From NCBI RefSeq assembly GCF_040149665.1, contig NZ_JBEFLP010000005.1, positions 1 to 64,000 of the forward strand: a DNA stretch of 64,000 nucleotides. Direction: 5' to 3'. Position 1 is the first letter of the stretch, and the number at the start of each line of letters is the position of its first letter. The notes under the pieces are model-generated. The model was not told the DNA's origin. It saw nothing but the letters and a program-made list of their open reading frames with translations, and ran no database searches. The stretch is from Sulfitobacter sp. HNIBRBA3233. Its GTDB lineage: Bacteria > Pseudomonadota > Alphaproteobacteria > Rhodobacterales > Rhodobacteraceae. A program made the position numbers and the translations under genes. Below are positions 50,401 to 57,550 of this stretch, in pieces.

Positions 50401-51298
50401 TATGACTGTCGATCTCTTCAACGATTCCTGGGAAGATATCGGCTTTACCTCGGATGAGACGCAGAACTGCGGGTTCGGCGATCTGCTGGGCGAGGAGGCG
50501 GCGGCCATCTGCACCGAGATCGTGCAGGGCCGGCGCGCCGTTCCGCGCGAGGGAGTGGAGTTTTCCATCAACGTTCCGGGCAAGGGCGCGCGCACTCATC
50601 TGATCTATTGCGTCCCGCGCGAGACACCCGGCGATACCGGCGGCTTTTTCTTCGCGGCGCTCGACATCCACGAACGCAAGACCTCGGAAGAGCGCAATCG
50701 CGTGATCTCGGCAGAGCTGGACCACCGGGTGAAGAACGTGCTGGCGCTGGTCGACACGATTGCCCGCATGACCAGCCGCAAGGCAACCAGCCTTGCGCAA
50801 TTCCGCGAGGATTTTTCCAACCGTGTGCATTCGCTCGCGCGGACACACACCCATCTGGCCGCCGAAAACTGGGACGGGATGGACCTGCGGCGGCTGATTG
50901 CCGAAGAGCTTGAGGCTTTCGCCCCCACCGACACGCGCGCCTACAGCATCGAGGGGCCGCAGCTGATCCTGGGGCCGACCGCCACGCAGAGTTTTGCGCT
51001 GGCGATGCACGAACTGGTGACCAATGCCGCGAAATACGGCGCGCTTTCGGTGCCGGACGCGACGCTGTCGGTGCGCTGGCAGCTTGCAAACGGCATGCTC
51101 GACCTACATTGGTCAGAGAAGGGCACTGGCCCTCTGTCGCAGCCGGAAGGCAACGGATTTGGGACGACTGTCGTGACGAACGCGATCAAGAACCAGCTGG
51201 GCGGCCGCATGACGGCGGCGTTCGGCGAAACCGGACTGGAGATCGATATCGAGATCCCTCTCAAGAATCTGAGTGCGGGGGATACCGATGACCTCTGA
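47402..51298 (+). CDS. Degenerate CheB-CheR-PAS-GAF-PAS HWE histidine kinase
   Basis: 1298-residue cytoplasmic kinase. N-terminal 165 residues resemble CheB in outline (HSLEPDRVYLVPADRSV) but lack the catalytic Ser and His of the neighbour. CheR about 190-455 with GCATGEEAYSLAM (about 293) is intact. Coiled coil about 610-700 (EELQTAHEEILSANEELQSSNEEL, landmarks), PAS about 705-815, GAF about 830-970, PAS about 985-1090. HWE/HisKA_2 kinase: His1108 (LDHRVKNVLAL), HELVTNAAKYGALS, and HWSE (His1236, Trp1237, Glu1239). GTG start overlaps the stop of the CheB-CheR-PAS gene, and its own stop lies inside the next regulator gene. Confidence 0.9.
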   Translation: MKNASVPLIGIAVLGADRDILRALLAGIEAPVGAAIVVLLSRGPAGADGGAEEFLADHPVLTGVTAQGAHSLEPDRVYLVPADRSVTLDNGTLSTQERTQGGDRAVAFFGEIARAAGTLAVGVSLSDNPQNAAAGLEAIREAGGITLSRRARGAAQGESAADLTGDVSGLVRELQAIARHLGRGGSESATDLHDFLSILRDETGHDFRDYKLGTLGRRIGRRMSINRITQPQDYAALLRDSAQERAALVTDLLIGVTQFLRDPAVWAAFAEQAIDAQIADLSEGDTIRAWAAGCATGEEAYSLAMLLNERIEASGKQIGVQVFASDLSAAAIAIARQGRYSGPTLKNLSQGRLERWFRKDGDDYRVTPALRDCVVFAHHNVLSDPPFSSVHLMVCRNLLIYLDRETQVRLFDTFHFALTPGGRLLLGQAENADAVRPLFEVEDMTARIYRRKSIRDRDHIRISPARATQKTADQPRIGTQLAGDNAAVRSMLARFVPPGVLVTEEFKLVSLHGEVSGYLGLDRGGMTANVLDMVSERFRAQAWYVLQTARREDREVQTETPTVNEAGRPVRLMAQPLTSKGERYFLLYFLTEQETAAKPERTPAEDAEIADRYLSEIRALQKQLEVELEKGNISTEELQTAHEEILSANEELQSSNEELESSRAELHTLNEELAGTNNQLVDKISELEATNDDLLSLINSTDTPTVFLDTDLNIRRFSARTTALLRIRPGDIGRPLGDLVSRVDDPTLEDDLRRVIDMPQTIECEVSGEGSTYLRRVAPYYTRKNVLQGVIVTYADVSRLRDYAEKLKRQAAQQSSVVTLGRLALESEDIESLFNRACSDLAGNLGAEMAAVMRHNSAEDAFLLEAGTGWPRGLVGRTLVPASNDNEFAFALGRSDPTVIADMSAEPRITRSELIRDVSAQSGLCVPVGPVGSRWGLLSLFWKTPHTADADEILYASSVSSVLWLAVSQAETKQLRDKERAALQELIDGLPILIAVVGADMTVDLFNDSWEDIGFTSDETQNCGFGDLLGEEAAAICTEIVQGRRAVPREGVEFSINVPGKGARTHLIYCVPRETPGDTGGFFFAALDIHERKTSEERNRVISAELDHRVKNVLALVDTIARMTSRKATSLAQFREDFSNRVHSLARTHTHLAAENWDGMDLRRLIAEELEAFAPTDTRAYSIEGPQLILGPTATQSFALAMHELVTNAAKYGALSVPDATLSVRWQLANGMLDLHWSEKGTGPLSQPEGNGFGTTVVTNAIKNQLGGRMTAAFGETGLEIDIEIPLKNLSAGDTDDL

Positions 51299-51644
51299 TC
51301 CCAAGACCGTCCTCGTGGTCGAGGACGAAGCGATCCTCGCGCTTGAGCTGGAGTTCGTCCTGTCCGACCACGGCTATCGGATCGTCGGCCCCGCAGGGCG
51401 GCTGGAATCCGGGATCGAGATGGCCGAGACAGCCGTGGTGGATGCGGCCCTGCTGGACCTGAACCTGCACGGCAAAAGCAGCGATCCGATCGCCGACAGG
51501 CTGGCCGAGCGTAATATTCCCTTCCTCTTCCTGTCGGGACACACGCGCGATGTTCTCTCCGAACGCCACTGCAATCGCCCGCTGCTGTCCAAACCCTTTG
51601 TCGAGGCAGATCTCGTGATAGCGCTGCGCCAGCTTCTTGGCTGA
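51288..51644 (+). CDS. Single-domain response regulator
   Basis: 118-residue receiver-only protein. VLVVEDEAILALELEFVL (landmarks at about 8) carries the acidic pair, AALLDLNLHGKS the phospho-acceptor Asp57, LFLSGHT the switch Thr region and LLSKPF the conserved Lys. Its ATG lies 11 bases inside the end of the HWE kinase gene, so it is the kinase's most likely partner. LxLDLNLxGxxS and SGH are typical of receivers served by HWE kinases. Confidence 0.9.
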   Translation: MTSDPKTVLVVEDEAILALELEFVLSDHGYRIVGPAGRLESGIEMAETAVVDAALLDLNLHGKSSDPIADRLAERNIPFLFLSGHTRDVLSERHCNRPLLSKPFVEADLVIALRQLLG

Positions 51645-53961
51645 CCACGGCACACTGCCGGGCGGGGCCGGGTGGATGCGCGGGGTGCGCCCCGCTCCTT
51701 ACTGGCTGGGCGGTGCGGTTCTGGTCGTGGCCTGTGCGGTGCTGCTGGGGTGGATCCTTGGTGGGGTCGGCGCGCTGGTGCGGATACGGGCCGATCTGGC
51801 CGAGATGGTGCCGTCAACCGCGCTGTCCTTCGGGTTTCTGGCGGCTTCGGTGATCCTGATCCGCCGGCAGGGCAGGGTTGCGGCGGGCAGTGCGGCGTTG
51901 ATCCTCGCCGTGCCGTGCATCGTGGTGGTCGAGTTTATCCTGCATCTGAGCACCCCCGCGCTGCCTTCCGCCCTTGATGCGTTGCGGCTGGGCGGCATGT
52001 CTTTCGCCACGCAGTTTTGCATGATGGCGGCGGCGCTGTCGCTGCCATTGCTGATGTCGGGGCAGTCGGGTTTGCGCCGCGTGGGCGGTCTTCTGGCCAC
52101 GCTGGGTCTGATCGCCGCGCTGCTGGCGGTGGTCGGCTACATGATGGACGCGCGCGCGCTTTACAGCGTGCTGGCCTTCTCCGAAATGGCGCTGCACACG
52201 GCGACAACCTTCGTCCTGCTCTTTGTCGCGATTCTGTTGCTGCGGCCCGAAGGCAGCTGGGCGCGGCACATTCTGGGGAGGGGGCGCGGCAGCCGCGCGG
52301 CGCGGCGGCTGATCCCGTTCGCGTTCCTGGCCCCCTTGGTCATCGGCTATATTGCCCTGGCTTTCACGCAGGCGGGGCTGCTGGACGAAAACATCCGGCT
52401 TGCCCTGCTGACGCTGGGGCTTTCGGTTCTGATCACCGCCGCGATCATGAACGCCGCGGCACGGGCGAATGCCACCGAAGCCTACGAGGCCGCACAGGAC
52501 CTGCGCCTGCGCAGTCTGCTGGACGGCATCGGCGCCAGTGTTTTCGCCGTCGATGCGCAGGGCAGTCTGCGCTTTACCAACGCCCAGGCCGAAGCGCTGT
52601 CCGCGCCCTTCGGCGGGCCGCAGAACTGGCTGCGCGACGCGGTCTTTCTGGAATCCGACCGCACCACGCCGCTGGCCCCTTCCGACACACCGCTGGCGCG
52701 CCTCTTGCGGGGCGACAGCCTTGCCGATCTGCAGGTGACCTACGCGCACCCCGACGGGCAGTTGCGCGATCTGCGCTTCCTCCCCGGCAGCTATTCCGAC
52801 GTGCGCGGAGAGCGGATTTTCATCCTGACCTGCCGCGATGTGACCGAGGAAACGCGCGCCCGCGCCGACGCCATGCGGGCGGAGCGGCTGGATTCGCTGG
52901 GTCAGCTTTCGGGCGGGATCGCCCATGACATCGCGAACCTTCTGGGCGTGATCCGTCTGAACGCCGATGTCGGCGCGCTGAAAGGCGGTGTCACCGAAGC
53001 GGAATTCGCCGCGATCCAGAATGCCTGCGACCGGGGTGCCGATCTGACCGGGCGGATACTGGCCTTTGCCAAGAGCCAGCCAAGCCATCCCGAAGTGGTC
53101 GATCTGCGCCAGTCGCTGACCGAAACGCACAGTTTTCTGCGCCGGACCGTGCAGTCCGACATCGATCTGCATCTGGACCTGCGCGGCCCGATCAGCGTGC
53201 TGTGCGAACGCGGATTGCTGGAGAATGCGGTGGTCAACCTTGTGCTGAACGCCCGCGACGCGCTGGTGGATGCGGGAACCGACGCGGGGCGGATCACCCT
53301 CGGGCTGCGCGCAGCGGGGAAGGGGGCGGTGCTGTTTGTCGAGGACAACGGACCGGGGATGACCCAGCACACCCGCGACAATGCGACAGAGCCGTTTTTC
53401 ACGACGCGTCAGGCGCGGGGCGGAACCGGTCTGGGCCTTGCCATCGTCGATGCCTTCGCGCGCAACAACGGGGCGCAGCTTGCCTTGCTGGAGGCGGCCT
53501 CGGGCGGGGCGCGGATAGAGCTGCGGTTCGATCTGCGCGTGCAGGATGGCGCGGAGCCTCTGGCGGCATTGCCCGGCGGTGTGCTCCGTCTCGATGGTCT
53601 GCGTATCCTCGCGGTGGAGGATGACCCGATGTTTCACCTGGCGCTCGAAAGCATCCTTGTGAAACTGGGCGCGGATGTCACCATGGTCGATTGCGGCCCG
53701 CAGGCGCTCGTGCAGGCCGAATCCGACGCGCCCTTCGACCTGCTGCTGACCGATATCACCCTGCGCGGCGGGATGAACGGATTCGAGGTGGCGCATCGCG
53801 TGGCCCGGATCAGGCCCGGGTTGCCGCGCATGTATCTGTCGGGCTACGCGGCCCCCAAGGACAGCGCCCAGCCACATCCCGACGGGCCGTTCCTGCAAAA
53901 ACCGGTCAGCGCCGTGCGTTTGTGTCAGGAGATTCACAAACATTTGGACAGCACTCGGTAA
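51637..53961 (+). CDS. Membrane hybrid histidine kinase with C-terminal receiver
   Basis: 774 residues counted from the TTG at 51637; ATG 51676 is the alternative. About eight hydrophobic helices (about 20-275) form a MASE-like sensor with little periplasmic sequence. PAS about 285-400, then HisKA with His430 (SGGIAHDIANLLGV), ATPase domain with VVNLVLNARDAL, FVEDNGPGMT and GGTGLGLAIVDAF, and a receiver (about 660-770) with Asp706 (LLLTDIT) and Lys in FLQKPVSA. The start overlaps the end of the preceding regulator. Histidine followed by Asp in HDI is the usual kinase form. Confidence 0.88.
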   Translation: MADHGTLPGGAGWMRGVRPAPYWLGGAVLVVACAVLLGWILGGVGALVRIRADLAEMVPSTALSFGFLAASVILIRRQGRVAAGSAALILAVPCIVVVEFILHLSTPALPSALDALRLGGMSFATQFCMMAAALSLPLLMSGQSGLRRVGGLLATLGLIAALLAVVGYMMDARALYSVLAFSEMALHTATTFVLLFVAILLLRPEGSWARHILGRGRGSRAARRLIPFAFLAPLVIGYIALAFTQAGLLDENIRLALLTLGLSVLITAAIMNAAARANATEAYEAAQDLRLRSLLDGIGASVFAVDAQGSLRFTNAQAEALSAPFGGPQNWLRDAVFLESDRTTPLAPSDTPLARLLRGDSLADLQVTYAHPDGQLRDLRFLPGSYSDVRGERIFILTCRDVTEETRARADAMRAERLDSLGQLSGGIAHDIANLLGVIRLNADVGALKGGVTEAEFAAIQNACDRGADLTGRILAFAKSQPSHPEVVDLRQSLTETHSFLRRTVQSDIDLHLDLRGPISVLCERGLLENAVVNLVLNARDALVDAGTDAGRITLGLRAAGKGAVLFVEDNGPGMTQHTRDNATEPFFTTRQARGGTGLGLAIVDAFARNNGAQLALLEAASGGARIELRFDLRVQDGAEPLAALPGGVLRLDGLRILAVEDDPMFHLALESILVKLGADVTMVDCGPQALVQAESDAPFDLLLTDITLRGGMNGFEVAHRVARIRPGLPRMYLSGYAAPKDSAQPHPDGPFLQKPVSAVRLCQEIHKHLDSTR

Positions 53962-54071
53962 TCGCGATATTATTGTCAATAATTTCGATCTAACGTAGTG
54001 TCATGTATTATAGACAGCAGCCTACGGCGGATTTATGAATTCCCCTGTTGCCGGTCTGTAGGAGTAGTTAG

Positions 54072-54431
54072 ATGCCGAATTCGCCCAAGGTGCTGATCGT
54101 CGAAGACGAGCATCTGATCGCTCTGGACATGAAGCAGACCCTTGTCAGCAACGGCTACGAGGTGGTCGAGATTGCCAACGAACCGGACACTGCGCTGGCC
54201 TATCTGGCGGTGGAAAAACCGGATGTCGCGCTGCTGGATCTCAACCTCGGTGATGGCCACACGAGCTTCGAGGTGGCCCTGCGCCTCAAGGAGCTCGGCT
54301 GCCCGTTCGTTTTCGTGTCAGGCTATTCGCGATCGACTTTCGATCTGCCGGAGAATCTGGCCGATACCCCGTGGATCGCCAAGCCGTTTCGCGAGAAACA
54401 ACTGCTGTGCGAGCTGGAACAGTTCGCCTGA
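54072..54431 (+). CDS. Single-domain response regulator
   Basis: 119-residue receiver-only protein, similar to the one at 51288 (LDLNLGDGHTS at Asp56 against LDLNLHGKSS). VLIVEDEHLIALDMKQTLV supplies the acidic pair, FVFVSGYSR the switch region and IAKPF the Lys. AGGAG 7 bases before the ATG. It is separated from the hybrid kinase by 110 bases that contain ATTATTGTCAATAAT (53969-53983), a near-perfect palindrome that could be an operator. Confidence 0.88.
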   Translation: MPNSPKVLIVEDEHLIALDMKQTLVSNGYEVVEIANEPDTALAYLAVEKPDVALLDLNLGDGHTSFEVALRLKELGCPFVFVSGYSRSTFDLPENLADTPWIAKPFREKQLLCELEQFA

Positions 54432-54532
54432 ACCTGCCCTGAAACCGCCCCAGGTTTTCAAGAAATTCCTTTGATCGGGTCGCGTTTGCGTGTTGGTCTG
54501 TTCAAGGAAGCTTGAAGGACAGGAGCGGCGGC

Positions 54533-56149
54533 ATGGAATTCGACTATGTGATCATCGGCGGCGGCTCTGCCGGATGTGTTCTGGCCGCGCGGCTCAGCGA
54601 GGATCCCGACGTCAGCGTCTGCCTGCTGGAAGCGGGCGGCAAGGGCCGCGATCTGCTGATCCGGATGCCCGCCGCGGTGATCGCGCTGCTGCCGGGGCGT
54701 CCGAAAATCCACAACTGGGCCTTTCACACGACACCGCAACCCGGCCTGAACGGGCGGCGGGGCTATCAGCCGCGCGGCCGGGCGCTGGGGGGATCGAGCG
54801 CGATCAACGCGATGCTCTACGTGCGTGGCCAGCGCCAGGATTATGACGGCTGGGCCGAAGCTGGCTGCGAGGGTTGGGGCTGGGACGATGTGCTGCCCTA
54901 TTTCCGCCGCGCCGAGGGGAACGAACACGGCGCGGACGACCTGCACGGCGGCGACGGCCCGTTGCAGGTCGCAGACCAGCGCGCGCCCAGCCCGGTCACC
55001 CATGCGTTCGTCGATGCAGCCCAACAGCTGCAAATCCCCGGGCGCAAGGATTTCAACACCGGCGACAACGAAGGGGCGGGCCTGTTTCAGGTGACGCAGT
55101 TCCACGATGCCGCGCGCAACGGCGAAAGGTGCTCGGCTGCGGCGGCCTATCTGCATCCGGTCGAGGATCGTGCGAACCTCAAGGTGATTACCAAGGCCCA
55201 TGTTGCGCGCATCCTGTTCGACGGCAAGCGCGCCTGCGGCGTGGCCTTTCGCGAGAACGGCAAGGGCCGCGAGGTCCGCGCCCGCCGCGAAGTGATCCTG
55301 AGCGCGGGTGCCTTCGGCAGTCCGCAGATCCTGAACCTGTCGGGGATCGGAGCCGCGGACGAGCTGTCCGCGCAGGGCATCGATGTGCTGCACGACCTGC
55401 CGGAGGTGGGCAAGAACCTTCAGGATCACCTCGATTTCATCCTGGCGTTCCAGAGCGACAGCCCCGACACCATCGGTCTGGGCCCGCGCGCCACGCTCAA
55501 GACGATCCGGGAAGCGTTGAAGTGGCGGCGCGACGGAAATTCGGTGACGGCGTCGCCCTACGCGGAAGGCGCTGCGTTCTTCAGATCCGGGCCGGAGGTG
55601 ACGCGGGCCGACCTGCAACTGCATTTCGTCATCGCGATTGTCGAGGATCACGCGCGCAAGCTGCATATGTCGAACGGTTTCAGCTGCCACGTGTGCAACC
55701 TGCGCCCCTACAGCCGCGGCTCGGTCAGCCTCGCCAGCCGCGATCCCGCCGCAGCACCGCTGATCGATCCGGCGTATCTGTCGGATGACCGTGACATGCA
55801 GATCATGGTCAAGGGCGTGAAGAAGATGCGCGAGATCATGATGGCAGAACCGCTCGCGAAATATCGTGGAAAGGAACTGTTCGGCACCGATGGCATCCGC
55901 ACCGATGCGGAATGGGCCGACATCATCCGCGAACGCGCGGACACGATCTATCACCCCGTCGGCACCTGCCGGATGGGCAGTGACGCGGCTTCGGTCGTGG
56001 ACCCGCAGCTGCGGGTGCGCGGTGTCGAAGGGCTGCGGGTGGTCGATGCGTCGGTGATGCCCACGCTGGTCAGCGGCAACACCAACGCGCCCACGATCAT
56101 GATCGCGGAGCGTGCCGCGGATCTGATCCGCGGGCACGCAGGACGCTAG
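54533..56149 (+). CDS. GMC-family FAD oxidoreductase (choline dehydrogenase-like)
   Basis: Flavin-dependent alcohol oxidoreductase, 538 residues. The ATG at 54533 has AGGAG at 7 bases. DYVIIGGGSAGCVLAARLSE (about 4-23) binds FAD, GRALGGSSAINAMLYVRG (about 79) is GMC signature 1, LSAGAFGSPQILNLSGIG (about 256) is signature 2, and the C-terminal IYHPVGTCRMG and NTNAPTIMIAERAADLI carry the active-site His/Asn pair region. Substrate unknown; choline dehydrogenase BetA is the best-known relative, but no bet genes flank it. Convergent with the M20 operon. Confidence 0.92.
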   Translation: MEFDYVIIGGGSAGCVLAARLSEDPDVSVCLLEAGGKGRDLLIRMPAAVIALLPGRPKIHNWAFHTTPQPGLNGRRGYQPRGRALGGSSAINAMLYVRGQRQDYDGWAEAGCEGWGWDDVLPYFRRAEGNEHGADDLHGGDGPLQVADQRAPSPVTHAFVDAAQQLQIPGRKDFNTGDNEGAGLFQVTQFHDAARNGERCSAAAAYLHPVEDRANLKVITKAHVARILFDGKRACGVAFRENGKGREVRARREVILSAGAFGSPQILNLSGIGAADELSAQGIDVLHDLPEVGKNLQDHLDFILAFQSDSPDTIGLGPRATLKTIREALKWRRDGNSVTASPYAEGAAFFRSGPEVTRADLQLHFVIAIVEDHARKLHMSNGFSCHVCNLRPYSRGSVSLASRDPAAAPLIDPAYLSDDRDMQIMVKGVKKMREIMMAEPLAKYRGKELFGTDGIRTDAEWADIIRERADTIYHPVGTCRMGSDAASVVDPQLRVRGVEGLRVVDASVMPTLVSGNTNAPTIMIAERAADLIRGHAGR

Positions 56150-56176
56150 ATTACATAACCCTGATTATGGGGGTAT

Positions 56177-57550
56177 TCACTCCGCCGCTTTCTGCGGCAG
56201 GTCAAGGCGCCCCAGCTCGTCCAGAAGAGCCGCTCCGGTCTTGATCCCAGCGATGAAGAGGTCGATTTCCAGATTCTCGTTCGGGGCGTGGTTCGCCTCG
56301 TCCGCGTTTGCGTAGGGCACCACGAAGGCGGGCTTGCCGAGGATCTTGGTAAAGACGTAGTCGGGCAGCGACCCGCCGACGGTGGGATAGAGCAGCGGAT
56401 CGACCCCGCGCGCGGCCTTGATCGCGCGGATGATCGGCGCGGCAAACGGGCTGTCGAGCGGCGTTTTCGACGGCAACATCCCGTTGTGGCGGACCACTTC
56501 GACGCCGGGCGCGTGGGCTGCGACATGCGCCTCGATCCGTTCGAACACATGGGTGGGGGTCAGCGGTTCGACCAGACGCACGTCGCATTTCGCGATGGCC
56601 TCGTTCGGCAGCACCGTCTTGCTGCCCTGACCGCCATAGCCTCCGTGCAGACCGTTGATGGTCAGCGTGGGGTGGAACATCAACCGGTCCCAATAGGGCC
56701 GTTCGACCGGCCCGTCCATCGTGTCGAGCTGAAGATCGCGCATCACTGCGGCGGCATCGTCGGGCAGGCGCGCGATGGCTTCGCGTTCCAGATTGGTCGC
56801 GGGGATTACATCCTCGGTCAGGCCCTCGACGGTGATGTTGCCATCGGCGTCTTTCATCGTGGCCAGCAGTTGCACGAGGGTCCAGATCGGGTTCGGCACC
56901 ACGCCACCGTAGTTGCCGGAGTGGACATCCCGCGCGGCCCCTTTCGCCACCAGATCGAAGGAGGCGACGCCGCGCACACCGAAGGTGATGATGGGCTTGC
57001 CGCTTTCGTGCAGGGGGCCGTCCGATGTGACCACCAGATCGGCGTGAAGCCGGTCGCGGTTGTCGCGCACGAAATCCGCGATCTGCGGAGAGCCGATTTC
57101 CTCTTCGCCCTCCAGCAGGAAGGTGATGTTGCACGGCAGCGTGCCGTTGACCTTCAGGTGCGTCTCGATCGCGAGAAGCTGGGCGAAATGCTGTCCCTTG
57201 TTGTCCCCGATGCCGCGCGCCCAGATCCGCCCGTCGCGGATGGTGGGCTCGAACGGGGGGCTGATCCATGCCTCCAGCGGGTCCGGCGGCTGCACGTCGT
57301 AATGCCCGTAAAGCAGGACAGTGGGCTTTGCCGGATCAACCTTCAGATGCCCCAGCACGAAGGGATGGCCGGGGGTCTCGACCAGCCCTGCGTCAAATCC
57401 CAGACCGCCAAGGTGGTCCACCAGCATTTGCGCCACTTCGCGGATGCCGATGTTATGCGCAGAGATGGACGGGTGGCTGACATACTTCATCACCCGTTCG
57501 ACAAAGCTGTCGGCGTTTTCGTCGATATGGCGGAACAGCGCTTCGGTCAT
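56177..57550 (-). CDS. M20-family metallopeptidase (dipeptidase-like)
   Basis: Di-zinc amidase/dipeptidase, 457 residues. GHYDVQPPDPLEAW (about 81) contains the first zinc His and Asp, LLEGEEEIGSPQ (about 146) holds the catalytic and zinc-binding glutamates, DGPLHESGKP (about 178) a further ligand, and GGSLPDYVF (about 390) is near the last histidine-containing region. A lid/dimerisation domain lies at about 205-355. Last gene of the hydantoinase operon, with its ATG overlapping the hyuA stop. Likely hydrolyses N-carbamoyl, peptide or acyl-amino-acid products made by HyuAB. Confidence 0.9.
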   Translation of the reverse strand: MTEALFRHIDENADSFVERVMKYVSHPSISAHNIGIREVAQMLVDHLGGLGFDAGLVETPGHPFVLGHLKVDPAKPTVLLYGHYDVQPPDPLEAWISPPFEPTIRDGRIWARGIGDNKGQHFAQLLAIETHLKVNGTLPCNITFLLEGEEEIGSPQIADFVRDNRDRLHADLVVTSDGPLHESGKPIITFGVRGVASFDLVAKGAARDVHSGNYGGVVPNPIWTLVQLLATMKDADGNITVEGLTEDVIPATNLEREAIARLPDDAAAVMRDLQLDTMDGPVERPYWDRLMFHPTLTINGLHGGYGGQGSKTVLPNEAIAKCDVRLVEPLTPTHVFERIEAHVAAHAPGVEVVRHNGMLPSKTPLDSPFAAPIIRAIKAARGVDPLLYPTVGGSLPDYVFTKILGKPAFVVPYANADEANHAPNENLEIDLFIAGIKTGAALLDELGRLDLPQKAAE

